Assembly: GCA_900469955.1 (NCBI GenBank)
Contig: UBYX01000018.1
Location: forward strand, 1-64,000
Direction of reading: 5' to 3'
Source of the DNA: Hyphomicrobiales bacterium
GTDB taxonomy: Bacteria > Pseudomonadota > Alphaproteobacteria > Rhizobiales > Rhizobiaceae
Length of the DNA stretch: 64,000 bases
Position 1 is the stretch's first letter. Every line of letters starts with the position of its first letter. The notes below the pieces were generated by a model, which did not search any database, was not told the origin of the DNA, and saw only the letters and a list, made by a program, of their open reading frames with translations. The translations under genes were made by a program, and so were the position numbers. Below are positions 54,045 to 62,838 of this stretch, piece by piece.

Positions 54045-54705
54045 CTGTCGGCGCTTGCATCCTGTAGCCGAGGCCCCTAACCGTTTCGATGAGATCGACG
54101 CCGAGCTTCTTGCGGAGCCGGCCCACGAAAACTTCGATGGTATTGGAGTCGCGATCGAAATCCTGGTCATACATGTGTTCCACAAGCTCGGTGCGGGAAA
54201 CGACCTGGCCCATATGGTGCATCAGGTAAGAGAGCAGCCGGAATTCGTGTGACGTCAGCTTCAGCGCCACGCCATCGACACTCGCCTTCGAAGCCTTGGT
54301 GTCGAGCCTAACCGGGCCGCAGACGATTTCGGAAGAGGAATGTCCGGCCGCACGCCGGATCAGAGCCCTCACGCGCGCCAGCACTTCCTCCGTATGGAAG
54401 GGCTTGGCAACGTAATCGTCGGCGCCGGCGTCGATACCCGCCACCTTGTCGCTCCATCGGTCGCGGGCGGTCAGCATCAGCACCGGCATGCCCTTGCCTT
54501 CGGCTCGCCATTTCTCGACGACAGTGATCCCGTCCATGAGGGGCAATCCGATATCCAGGATCACCGCATCATAGGGTTCGGTTTCACCGAGGTAGTGGCC
54601 TTCTTCGCCATCGAAAGCCTGGTCCACGACATAACCGGCCTCTTTCAATGCGTCGGACAGCTGCCGGTTGAGATTAACGTCGTCTTCGACCACCAGAATG
54701 CGCAT
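54034..54705 (-). CDS. feuP: PhoP-like response regulator FeuP
   Basis: A 223-residue OmpR-family regulator. Start MRILVVEDD with GAGGGG before it. The acceptor Asp is in AVILDIGLPLMDG and Lys in DDYVAKPFH. The winged helix ends VEVFVGRLRKKLGVDLIETVRGLGYRM. In rhizobia FeuP activates ndvA and other envelope genes. Order here is feuN-feuP-feuQ, 61 bases after feuN. Confidence 0.88.
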   Translation of the reverse strand: MRILVVEDDVNLNRQLSDALKEAGYVVDQAFDGEEGHYLGETEPYDAVILDIGLPLMDGITVVEKWRAEGKGMPVLMLTARDRWSDKVAGIDAGADDYVAKPFHTEEVLARVRALIRRAAGHSSSEIVCGPVRLDTKASKASVDGVALKLTSHEFRLLSYLMHHMGQVVSRTELVEHMYDQDFDRDSNTIEVFVGRLRKKLGVDLIETVRGLGYRMQAPTDAH

Positions 54706-54766
54706 GCACCGCCCCTCGAATAATGTGCCGGCAGATATAGCAGAGAATAAGCCTGCCGGGTCTGCC

Positions 54767-55033
54767 TTACATCGGAACCCTTACCGTCACCTTGCGCGGC
54801 CTTTCGCTGCCGTTGCCCTGGACGAGCACGGTCACGATACAGGTCTGGCCGTCCGAGGAGGGTTGGGCGGAGAGAAGTTGGCCGCCGGTTTCCCGCACGA
54901 CTCGGGATGCAGCCGATCCGCAATCGCTCGCAACGAGCAGAAGATAATCACGCGCAGCGGCCTTTTCCGGCTGAAGACCGGAAAAACCGGCGAGGCCGGC
55001 GGCCATTGTTGCGATGATCGGCAGTCGCGCCAT
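54767..55033 (-). CDS. feuN: Small periplasmic regulator FeuN
   Basis: An 88-residue protein starting MARLPIIATMAAG (a GTG 15 bases upstream is less likely). Signal peptide ends near residue 28 (KAAA). Mature part begins RDYLLLVASDCGSAA and has two Cys (about residues 38 and 63). Position and size match S. meliloti FeuN, a periplasmic inhibitor of the kinase FeuQ. The name rests on this context and on size; the sequence itself was not aligned. Confidence 0.7.
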   Translation of the reverse strand: MARLPIIATMAAGLAGFSGLQPEKAAARDYLLLVASDCGSAASRVVRETGGQLLSAQPSSDGQTCIVTVLVQGNGSERPRKVTVRVPM

Positions 55034-55470
55034 GATAACGGTTTCCACTCACAGACAAACAGGATTCATGTCCAAAGCATGTGATGAATTATGTAGCCAA
55101 AGGCTGCTGAATGGCAAATGAATGGTCCGTAATGCTAACCTTCAAGCGGCTATTTTCCCCTGATTCTGGTTGCAGCCGTAAGCCGCCCATAGATTGCAAG
55201 AGCCTCGCCGGCCGCACCCGCCAGCGTCACTGCAATATCCACCAGATCGGCCTGCATATCCGCACCGAGCTCGCACATCCTCCAATTCCTTGCTCCGACG
55301 GTCGCGGATCGAAGCGCCCCACCCAGTACGGAGCTATACCGCGGCAACACAGCCCCTTGACTATGCCAACGTGCCGCATCTTTAGAAGAATGCGCTTTGC
55401 TTTTTGAGCCACCACCTCTCAGTCTATCCCCGGGCTATTATCGCCGGCGCCTCATCCGGGCCGTCATTGA
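55034..55470. other. 437-base gap between feuN and the MFS gene
   Basis: Holds the feuNPQ promoter on the minus strand. A 42-residue frame on the minus strand (55150-55278, MCELGADMQADLVDIAVTLA) has AAGGAATTGGAGG before its ATG and could be a small gene, but I have no further support. No repeat or RNA seen. Confidence 0.4.
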
Positions 55471-56769
55471 ATGGTCATGTCCGACGGTTACTTCCATCGT
55501 GGTGGCAAAGCTGTTACCGAAAGCCGTCCCATTCACCTCTCGGTCGTCCCCCGCCACACCATGCGTTTCCCCGTCTCCCTGCGCACCGCGCAGACGATTG
55601 CCGTCCTCGCCGTGACGCAGCTCACAGGCTGGGGCACCACATTCGAGGTGCTCGGGGTCATGGGCCGGATCATCGCGCCTGATCTCGGCCTTGCCAACGA
55701 AGTCATCTTCGCGGGGCTCACCATCATGATGGTCATCAGCGCACTGGCCGGCCCGGCAACCGGCCGGCTGCTCGCGCGGTATAGAGCGGCAAAGGTTCTA
55801 GCAGCGGGCGCCACCACCTTCGCGCTTGGGCTTGTCATGCTTTCCGTGGCACACGGCCTATTCATCTATCTTGCCGCCTGGGTAATCATCGGCATCGGCG
55901 GCGCACTCGGCCTTTCGGCGCCCGCCTATACCGCAGTCGTCGAGCGGGAAGGTCAGGACGCCAAGCGCGTCATCGCCATCCTGATGCTCTTCACGGGCCT
56001 GTCGATCACCATCTTCTGGCCGCTCTTGAGCGTCCTCAACGATCTCGCTGGCTGGCGTCTCACCTTCGCCACCTGCGCGTCGTTTCAGTTCTTTGTCTGT
56101 GTCCCGCTCTATCTCTTCGCCCTGCCACGGCCGATCGAGACCACAGCGGAAACGGACTCCGGCCATGTTCCTCCAGTCGCGCTGACTGTCTCGGAACGCA
56201 AAACCGCGTTCCTGCTGATGGCCGCAACCACCACGATCAGCTCCTTCGTCACCTTCGGCCTATCGCCCTCGCTGCTCGAACTCCTGCGACAGTCCGGCGC
56301 CAGCCCGGAATACGCCATGCAGCTTGCCGCCGCACGCGGCATCACCGGCATCTCGGCGCGTTTCGTGGACATGCTGCTTGGCCGGCGCGGCAATCCCCTC
56401 ATCACCGCGGCTGTCGGCGCCAGCCTCATGGTAGCGAGCTTCACGCTTCTCGTCGCGGGCGCAGGCTCCACATCCATGCTCGTTGCATTCATCCTGCTCT
56501 ACGGCTTCGGATCGGGTGTCCTCGCGGTGGCACGCGCGCTCCTGCCCCTCTCGCTTTTCTCGCCGAGTGAATACGGGCTGCAGGCGGCGCGCGTGTCGCT
56601 GCCGCAGAACCTGGCAAACGCCGTCGCCCCGGTCGTCTTCACCGCAATCCTCGACCGCCTCGGTGCCGACATCCTGCTTATCCTCTGCGCGCTCCTCGCG
56701 TCTCTTTCGCTGGCCCTCGTCCTCCGGCTGATGGCCTTGGTGCGAAACGCGAGCCGGCGTGAGTCCTAG
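55471..56769 (+). CDS. MFS transporter
   Basis: A 432-residue permease with twelve predicted helices. GWGTTFEVLGVMG in helix 1 and GPATGRLLARYRAAKVLA as the helix 2-3 loop resemble metabolite and drug efflux families seen in Rhizobiales. Start uncertain: ATG 55471, or ATG 55561 at the residue before the first helix (MRFPVSLRTAQT). No regulator gene adjacent. Substrate unknown. It marks the border between the core region and the decayed phage-like region. Confidence 0.75.
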   Translation: MVMSDGYFHRGGKAVTESRPIHLSVVPRHTMRFPVSLRTAQTIAVLAVTQLTGWGTTFEVLGVMGRIIAPDLGLANEVIFAGLTIMMVISALAGPATGRLLARYRAAKVLAAGATTFALGLVMLSVAHGLFIYLAAWVIIGIGGALGLSAPAYTAVVEREGQDAKRVIAILMLFTGLSITIFWPLLSVLNDLAGWRLTFATCASFQFFVCVPLYLFALPRPIETTAETDSGHVPPVALTVSERKTAFLLMAATTTISSFVTFGLSPSLLELLRQSGASPEYAMQLAAARGITGISARFVDMLLGRRGNPLITAAVGASLMVASFTLLVAGAGSTSMLVAFILLYGFGSGVLAVARALLPLSLFSPSEYGLQAARVSLPQNLANAVAPVVFTAILDRLGADILLILCALLASLSLALVLRLMALVRNASRRES

Positions 56770-57174
56770 ACCAGCTCCGTCACCGCCCGGAATCGCAGTT
56801 CCGCGATCCGGAGCCTGATCTTCGGCTCGCGCCTCATTTTGGTGCGCAGATGAGGGAGGCTCACCAAAACCGGACCATCGAGGCTCGATGCCGCATCGTT
56901 CCCCGCCCGATCCGCCGTCTGCCCAAAGACCGGATTGAGTGAGAGCCTTGGACGGGTAATCCTCGGGCCGACCGATATCCGCCGGAGGATGGGATGCCAA
57001 CCTTGCTTCTGATGACCCTCGGCTTGCCGCTGAGATTGCCGGCGCTGTTCGGCTTGCGCTCCGTCCGCCGGGGTTGTGGCGAAAGCCGCTGATTGCGGAT
57101 CCGCTCTACCGGCAGGATCTGTCGGATGGAGCCATCGCCTGCGCCAGTCCAGGCCATTCAGGCGGCAGCGACGG
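56770..57174. other. 405-base stretch without an intact gene
   Basis: Open frames on both strands are short and unlike proteins I know. On the minus strand, which carries the phage-like genes, a frame ends in a basic stretch (MRREPKIRLRIAELRF) before a stop at 56767. On the plus strand a frame reads PPGLWRKPLIADPLY. Both could be scraps of decayed genes. Confidence 0.4.
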
Positions 57175-57504
57175 TCAGTGCTGAGGCGGGTCGCCCCGCT
57201 TCCCATATCTCTCCGCCACCCGGGCCAGTACGTCCAGCACCCACCAGGCGCAGAGGCTTGCCGCTGCCGAGCCTGCCAGCATGATTTCGGGGCCGGACAG
57301 TTTCCCGCCGATTCCCAACCTTGTGGTCAACCAAAGGCCCATCGGGCCGCCAAAAATCAACCCGAAGCTCACTCCTGTCAGAAACCGGCTCGCGGCCTCG
57401 CGGCGGGTCTTCGGCAGCAGGTAGATCAGTGAGATGCCGGCCCCCGCCGTGGCACCCAGGACGTTGGCGATGCCGATGCCGGGATCACTTCCGAGGTCAA
57501 TCAT
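57175..57504 (-). CDS. DUF6107-like membrane protein of phage/GTA clusters
   Basis: A 109-residue protein with three hydrophobic segments (about 10-29, 42-63 and 73-95) and a basic tail. In Rhizobiaceae a protein of this form lies after the portal gene in gene-transfer-agent-like clusters; I assign it from memory of that context. Here neither portal nor protease remains beside it. Still open, so it may be expressed or just not yet decayed. Orientation agrees with the terminase and endolysin remnants. Confidence 0.55.
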   Translation of the reverse strand: MIDLGSDPGIGIANVLGATAGAGISLIYLLPKTRREAASRFLTGVSFGLIFGGPMGLWLTTRLGIGGKLSGPEIMLAGSAAASLCAWWVLDVLARVAERYGKRGDPPQH

Positions 57505-57574
57505 TTTTAATCTTTCTGTTTTAGAATGAACACATAAGAGCCATCAGGGCTCGATCGGCCGCAATCGGCTCTCT

Positions 57575-57602
57575 CGGCCTCCCTTCGGGGTGGCCGTTTC
57601 TA
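57575..57602 (+). terminator. Possible terminator with UUCG loop
   Basis: CGGCC-T-CCC / GGG-T-GGCCG around TTCG, then GTTTCTATTTT. The gene it would end on the plus strand is unclear. Confidence 0.45.
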
Positions 57603-57681
57603 TTTTGTGAATCACTGGAATCACTTGGCACCGTCAGCTCGCAAGTTGAGTCTGCGGCTTCACAGGTTGAGTGAGGTCATT

Positions 57682-57705
57682 GCAGGATCGCTAGAGCGAT
57701 CCTGC
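57682..57705. repeat. Perfect 10-bp inverted repeat
   Basis: GCAGGATCGC / GCGATCCTGC with loop TAGA. No T run, no match to a neighbour. Possibly the trace of a mobile or phage site. Confidence 0.4.
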
Positions 57706-57781
57706 GGATAAATCGTGTAGGGACACTGGCAGGTTGACCCATCCTCATGGGCTCCCATATCCCGCTGCTTGGACGGATCGG

Positions 57782-58791
57782 ATGAAAGAGGTGAATGTGC
57801 AGCACAGGACGCTCAACTCGCGATGCTGGCGAAACCCTTTGATTTTGGGAACCGCGCTTGCCTACCTTGCCGCGACTCCCGCCTCGCCCTCCGCCGGACA
57901 ATCCGCCTGGAGCTTGAGCGTCGGCGATGCCGGCAGCGCTGATCTGCTCAGGGAAATCATCGCGAAGGCTTCGATCGACACCTCCTCGGCCGAACCCGTG
58001 TCGGTCGAGGGTCCCGACGGTCCGATGCCCGAAATTGCCACCCGGCAGATCCCCATGGCCGCCGGTTCCCCGGACGCCATTCCGGCGTTGAAACGCGCCT
58101 GCACCGATCTCGGCCTGGGACCGCCGCTGGCCGACCAGCTCGCGGTCGAACCCGATACGATCTGCGCCGGCATGTGGCGGAAAACCCGTGTTTTGGTGAA
58201 CGCCTCGTTCCAGTGCAGCGGACCCTGCTCACTCTTTTTAGAAACCAGCGCTTTCGATCTTTAGCGGAGATTCGTATCAGCTCGCGTGAAGACATCGCTC
58301 CGAAGCCGCTCCGTGATTTCCGGCGTCTCAGCTATACGCGCCGGTGCGGCTGGGTCGGTTGGGGTCATGCTTTTCCGCCCGGCGCACTACAGCTCAAGGG
58401 GCAGATCGATCGCGAAAGGTCAGGCTTCCACCTGCTGGACCGGCTGAGCGTGACGTTGGAAGGCGCTCCGGCCTATATTATCTGCGGCGAAACCAGCGTG
58501 GCCGAAAGCCTGCGCATCTGGGACGAATATCTTCCAAACGGCATCGGCGCGATCAAGACCCGCACCACTCGGCCCGTCCTCTTCGCCGTCCGCGAAGGCG
58601 TTTCCTCGCCCGCCGATACTTGATTCCAGCTGGCGCTGACGACGATCCGCGCGTCCGTGTCAGGCACTGATTGTGTTGCCGTCAGGCCGCGCTTCATCGA
58701 TGGCATGCTCGTCAACCGGGGGCTTCCCATCGACGTGTCGCGGTCGGGCACCGTCATCCCTGTAGCGCAAGCGGCCGGCGTCCGGGCCTAG
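57782..58791 (+). pseudogene. Unknown gene, probably split by a frameshift and a stop
   Basis: First frame (57782-58264) begins with a possible signal peptide (WRNPLILGTALAYLAATPASPSAGQ) and ends in CSGPCSLFLETSAFDL. A second frame resumes near 58262-58350 and continues with QLKGQIDRERSGFHLLDRLSVTLEG and IICGETSVAESLRIWDEYLPNG. It meets TGA at 58621 and then stays open in the same frame to 58791 with PRFIDGMLVNRGLPIDVSR. The continuous protein-like character over three pieces suggests a secreted protein of about 330 residues that is decaying. Not recognised. Confidence 0.45.
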
Positions 58792-58849
58792 TAACGGTTC
58801 AGAGCCGCTCATCCCGCGATGCGGCGATCGTAAGCCGCAGTAAAACCCT

Positions 58850-59173
58850 TCACTGATGAAGCAGCGGCAGCGCGGTCCTTGCCGCCGTATCGCTGTCGTA
58901 GTCTGCCGCCATGCGGATTTCCCGGATCGGCCGCACGATGTCGATCGATGCCTGATAGGCAGGATGCGCCTTGTAGGCGGCGAGCGCGGCCTCATTCTCG
59001 AATTCGCCGTAGACCACGAAATCCACCTGATTGCCCAGCTGGTCGACCTTGTTGTTGATGCCGATCTCCAGGAGGCGTGCATGCGGTATCTGGGTCAGCA
59101 GCGACAGCCCCGAAAGAACCATGCCGCGGTCGTCCTCGCTGCGCGCGGTAAAAAAGACGATATGGCGGATCAT
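58850..59173 (-). CDS. Dabb-family (stress-responsive alpha/beta barrel) protein
   Basis: A 107-residue protein: MIRHIVFFTAR, the middle VDFVVYGEFENEAALAAYKAHPAYQA and ending IREIRMAADYD. The Dabb fold forms small dimeric ferredoxin-like barrels. Function is unclear in bacteria. GGAGTGAAGC precedes the ATG. It is intact, although it sits among decayed phage-like genes. Confidence 0.85.
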   Translation of the reverse strand: MIRHIVFFTARSEDDRGMVLSGLSLLTQIPHARLLEIGINNKVDQLGNQVDFVVYGEFENEAALAAYKAHPAYQASIDIVRPIREIRMAADYDSDTAARTALPLLHQ

Positions 59174-59210
59174 GCTTCACTCCGGTTTTTTGAGGGCGAG
59201 GCGTCGGCTA

Positions 59211-59843
59211 TCACATCTCCGCCCGCTCCCCAAGTGCGCCAAGCGCCGCATGGAAGGTCCGGCCATATCCGGCCACCAATTCCGCCCGGTCCCGGCCGTT
59301 GATGATCCGCCGGGCGCCGATCCTATCGGTCTTTCCCGCGGCGAAGTAATCATCGAGCTTGCGGCCGGTAAAACGTCCGAGCCGCATTCCCTCGATCAGG
59401 ATCGTCGCGGCGACGCCCATTCCATCGCGCGGGACGGATCGCCGACGCGATCGATCCCGGTCACTTTCGACATCGCCTCGTAGTTCCGCTTGTGGGTGCG
59501 CTGCACCAGCCCGCGCCCCAACCAGCTCCTGCCTTCGGTGTCCGGCCGCCAGTAAGGCGTCTTCACCGAGCCTAGCCCGCCGGCGAAAACCGCCCTGTCG
59601 AGCCGTCCCGATGGCCGCCGCGTCGCTTGCCGCCAGCGTCTCGCGCACGGGCTGCATGGTGGCTGACGTTTCGTGAGAGGCGGTCGCCAGCCCATAGGCC
59701 ACCCCATCCCGCCTTCCTCCAAGGGTGCGCGCCCGCCAAAGGTCGAGAATCGCGTCAGGGCGCTGAACCTGTCCCGCACCCAGTTTTCCCTTGAATAATC
59801 TCATACGAATGAAATCGAAGAAGGCAGCGCGGTTGCGCGTCAT
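59211..59843 (-). pseudogene. Phage-type endolysin (GH19-like) with compensating frameshifts
   Basis: The N terminus is a normal endolysin: FFDFIRMRLFKGKLGAGQVQ, then LATASHETSATMQPVRE with the catalytic-type HET. The C terminus is also normal (ATILIEGMRLGRFTGRKL, IINGRDRAELVAGYG). Between them the frame reads GEDALLAAGHRRQELVGARA, while the neighbouring frame reads VKTPYWRPDTEGRSWLGRGL and NYEAMSKVTGIDRVGDPSRA, the expected core. Two shifts of opposite sign therefore leave a 210-residue open frame with a scrambled middle. Very likely inactive. Confidence 0.65.
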
Positions 59844-59883
59844 TTCAACCTCGCCTCTTTACCGTGTCCCGAAGTTTCAATCG

Positions 59884-59898
59884 GTTTAGAAAAACTAA
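59884..59898. promoter_or_regulatory. Small inverted repeat upstream of the ORF at 60003
   Basis: TTTAG-AAAAA-CTAAA, in an AT-rich stretch between the divergent endolysin remnant and the small ORF. Possibly part of a promoter or operator. Confidence 0.3.
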
Positions 59899-60002
59899 AT
59901 CGTTTTAAGCCTTTAGGCGCTACTTTACTTTTCGCTAACGCTGTGGAACCAACGGGGAAGTACGACGTTCTTGTCGGCTTTCTGATGAACAAGGAGATCA
60001 TG

Positions 60003-60128
60003 ATGATGCAGCAGCCGGTGCAGGCCGTCCCTTCGAAACAGATCCCCCAGCATGTCGTCGAGCGCATGGAATCGGAGTGGAAGCAGATCCGCGAAAGCGC
60101 TCCAAAGCCGGTCGATACCCGCCGCTGA
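60003..60128 (+). CDS. Small protein, unknown
   Basis: A 41-residue ORF, MMQQPVQAVPSKQIPQHVVE at the start, then a charged helix with ESEWKQIRES. AAGGAG at 59991-59996 favours the ATG at 60003 or 60006 in a run of three ATGs. No signal peptide or membrane segment. Lies head to head with the endolysin remnant and tail to tail with the terminase remnant. Could be a real small gene. Not recognised. Confidence 0.5.
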   Translation: MMQQPVQAVPSKQIPQHVVERMESEWKQIRESAPKPVDTRR

Positions 60129-60139
60129 TCCCCTTCTCT

Positions 60140-61380
60140 TCACGCGACCCGCGCGTCAGATGCCTCGCACGCGCGGTTCGCCATGGCCCTCCAGCAGAGC
60201 GCCGTCAGCGCCCAGACCAGCAGCGCGTCGAGCCGGTCGGGCGACCGCCCCGAAGACAACCCGTCCGGGCCGAAATCACACATCTGGTCCTCGAGCTCCG
60301 CAAATCGTCCCGGATGGGCGACCCGCCCCTGCTCGTAGAGCGCCGCCACCGGTTCGGCGCGAAGAGGTTTTCCTCGCGTCGCCCTAGCCATGGTCACCGG
60401 CAAGCCGTCGTCGACGCTTTTCAGCATCGCCATCTCGCCGCCCTGGTTCACTTCCGCCACCACCCGGTCGGCCTGAAAGCGCGAATAGGCCTGGGCAACC
60501 GCATGAGCCCAGCCGGCGGGACTTTTTCCCTCGACCGAACAGTCGGCGAGAACCACCGCCCGACCGCTCGCCTCAAGCCCCGCGACGACGATGCCGCAGC
60601 ACGACCCCTCGCCCGAACCGGATGGCCGATCGACCGCCACCACGATACGCCGGAGTGCTGCGGGAGACCTGCTGGTGCAGGCCTCGATATCGGGCCGTTT
60701 CCACAGTGCATCCTCGCGGTCCTCGATCAAGTCGCCGGCGAGTTCCTGCCGTCCGAGCGTTGTCCCGCCGTATCGCGCCTCGATCGTGCGGATGAAGCCG
60801 GCCACAGGTTCGTCGCGTTCTCCTGTGTCGACATCGGCACGAGCCTCGTCCCGGGATCGGTAATCAGCCGTTTCAGCACCGGCACCGGCCGCGGCGTCGT
60901 AGTCACCAGCTGCCGCGGATCGGCTCCGAGCCGAAGCCCGAACTGCAGCATGTCAAACGTCTCGTCTGCATGTTCCACTTGGTGAGCTCGTCGCATCAGG
61001 CAAAGTGGAATTGCCCGCGCAGCGCCTCCGGATCCCCGGAGGAAAAGATCTGCGCCACGCACCGTTCGACCAGACGAGCTGGCGCCGTGATATCTCGAGG
61101 TCGGCCGTTTCGTCCGAGCTATCCCGCAGATGCCCGAAACGCCGTCGATCATCACCTCGCGGGCATCGCCCGGCGTTTCCGCCGCCAGCGCGATCCGGAG
61201 ACCCGAGCGCTTGTCGGCAGAAGCCAGCGCATGCACCCATTCGGCCCCTGCGCGTGTCTTACCCGAACCGCGCCCGCCCATGATCAGCCAGTTCCGCCGG
61301 TCTCTTTCGGGTGGCTTTTGTTCGCGACGGCCTGCTTGGCGACAACCACGACTGAGCGCAGGGGAATGCCCGGCTAAAGG
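60140..61380 (-). pseudogene. Large terminase of a gene-transfer-agent/phage cluster, decayed
   Basis: Walker A GGRGSGKTRAGAEW, AAETPGDAREVMIDGVSG, DETFDMLQFGLRLGADPRQL, TTPRPVPVLKRL and the nuclease half GGTTLGRQELAGDLI, VAVDRPSGSGEG, VAEVNQGGEM and SPDRLDALLVWAL are all here, in GTA order. Reading needs several frame changes: near 61100-61160, around 60985 and around 60810. A TGA at 60996-60998 stands where GTA terminases have Trp in FAWCDEL. No active motor can be made. Confidence 0.8.
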
Positions 61381-61436
61381 AACGTGACGCCATTTCGATG
61401 GCGCAACACGACACGCCGGCGGTCCTGGTATCCTCC

Positions 61437-61482
61437 CCTTCTCCCCGACGGGAGAAGGTGGCCCGCAGGGCCGGATGAGGGG
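61437..61482. repeat. Rhizobial REP/RIME-like palindromic repeat, copy 2
   Basis: CTTCTCCC-CGAC-GGGAGAAG followed by GTGGCCCGCAGGGCCGGATGAGG. The core GAGAAGRTGGCCCGMAGGGYCGGATGAG is shared with the copy at 17129. Confidence 0.7.
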
Positions 61483-61509
61483 GGCAGGTCCCACATCCTT
61501 CCCCTGCCC

Positions 61510-61788
61510 CTAACCCTTAGGAACGGCCTGTTGCGATCGATCCATCGAAACGATAACTTCCGCTTCGCCGTCCCGGTCATAGGCGGGCGCTTGCGCCCAC
61601 ACCGCGAAGAGCGTCGGACCGAAAGTCTCGAAATCATCCATGGCCGATAAATCCGATGCAGCTGTTTTCAGGCAAGCAGAGGCATCGACCGCGGTCGTAT
61701 CGATCGCGCGGGTCCCAATGCCGATGTCGCCAACAAAAAGCCCGGTATCGCACCGCCGGCAGCCTCTGAAGGCTGCCCGCCGACGCAA
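61510..61788 (-). pseudogene. Fragment of an unknown gene
   Basis: A 92-residue frame with only a TTG start, open upstream into TVIVEELRRRAAF before a stop. Contains TRAIDTTAVDASACLKTA and DDFETFGPTLFAVWAQAP. Protein-like, same strand as the phage-like remnants, but not recognised. The surrounding gap 61381-61955 otherwise holds only the repeat at 61437. Confidence 0.3.
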
Positions 61789-61955
61789 TTCTTCGACGAT
61801 GACAGTACCCTACCCTACCACCGTCACGCCGTCAAGGATTATTTTCCTACCTCCACGAGCTTTTTTTCTGGCGCAGGGCCTGGGGGAACCAAGCCTCTCG
61901 GCCGGACGTTGGATCGCCCGACTGTGCGCCCAATCAGCCCTGCGAGGAGGCTCCA

Positions 61956-62828
61956 ATGCGCTTTACCCGCCGCCGGTTCTCCATCCTTGCCGCGTTCATC
62001 CCCTGGGCAGGCTTTGCCGGGGCCGCAGCGCCTCAGCGTGGCGTCTTCTGGCGGGCCAAATTCCAGTCCCACCAATTTATTCTCTTCGGCTATGTACGAA
62101 TCCGCGCGGACTATCTTCCGGACATCGTCGCCGATGGAAAGCGCCTCATCGAAAAGACCAAGTCCGTCCTGATGGAGATGAACCCCGGCATCATCTTCGC
62201 CAGCGAAGAATTCGACAACAAGGACCTGAAACCTGTTTTTACCGCCTTGCCGAAGTCCTATCAGGATGATTTGCGGGCAGTCCTCGCAACATCGCCTGCG
62301 AAGAACGCGATCGAAAAGCTAACCGGATTTGAAGCGGCTATTCTGCTGATAGGCGAAGGGCAGCAGGGTTTTGGACCGGACGCCCCGAGTGTCGGACTGG
62401 TGCTCACCCAATACGGCCTTTCCCTGAAGCGCGATATTAAGACGCTTGCTTCGGACGACGAGGTGAAGGCACTCCGAAAGCCGCTCGACGCCGCAACAGT
62501 CAACTCCGTCGACCCTTCGGCCGTCACCTTTCTCCTGGATCTTCGCCGCCGGGTGGGACCGATCGGCGGCCATTTCGATGAACTTTACAAAGCCAGGGAC
62601 GGCGACGAGATCGCTCGCCTCGGGGAAGAAATCGCCGCAAGAGGCGTCCTGACTCCGTCAGACTTTCTCGACGCCGAGCGCCTGCGTACGCTTTTCATCG
62701 AACGTCTGGCCCGCCAGCCGGCCGGCGCCAACGCCTTCGTGATATTGCCGATAGGCCTCCTGTCGGGCCAGCACGGGATCCTGAACGAGCTCCGGTCTCG
62801 CGGCGCGGAAGTCACGCCGATCGCCTGA
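61956..62828 (+). CDS. TraB/GumN-like protein with Tat-type signal
   Basis: A 290-residue protein. The N terminus TRRRFSILAAFIPWAGFAG has a twin-Arg pair and a hydrophobic core, so Tat export is likely. The C-terminal stretch FVILPIGLLSGQHGILNELRSRGAEVTPI fits the end of TraB/GumN (TIKI-related) proteins, which often carry a GxxHL motif there: here it reads GLLSG, without the His. The N-terminal metal-binding Gx2H of that family is also not obvious. So it is a diverged member or a look-alike. GCGAGGAGGCTCC precedes the ATG. Confidence 0.6.
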   Translation: MRFTRRRFSILAAFIPWAGFAGAAAPQRGVFWRAKFQSHQFILFGYVRIRADYLPDIVADGKRLIEKTKSVLMEMNPGIIFASEEFDNKDLKPVFTALPKSYQDDLRAVLATSPAKNAIEKLTGFEAAILLIGEGQQGFGPDAPSVGLVLTQYGLSLKRDIKTLASDDEVKALRKPLDAATVNSVDPSAVTFLLDLRRRVGPIGGHFDELYKARDGDEIARLGEEIAARGVLTPSDFLDAERLRTLFIERLARQPAGANAFVILPIGLLSGQHGILNELRSRGAEVTPIA

Positions 62829-62838
62829 ACGGCACCAC

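Noticed and set aside
54042..54185. Upstream extension of feuQ into feuP
   Set aside because: The extra residues are the feuP 3' end read in another frame. ATG 54044 gives the normal kinase N terminus.
56260..57206. Minus-strand frames after the MFS gene as a phage gene
   Set aside because: They run antisense into the MFS gene and show no phage motif. Only the last codons look protein-like, which is too little.
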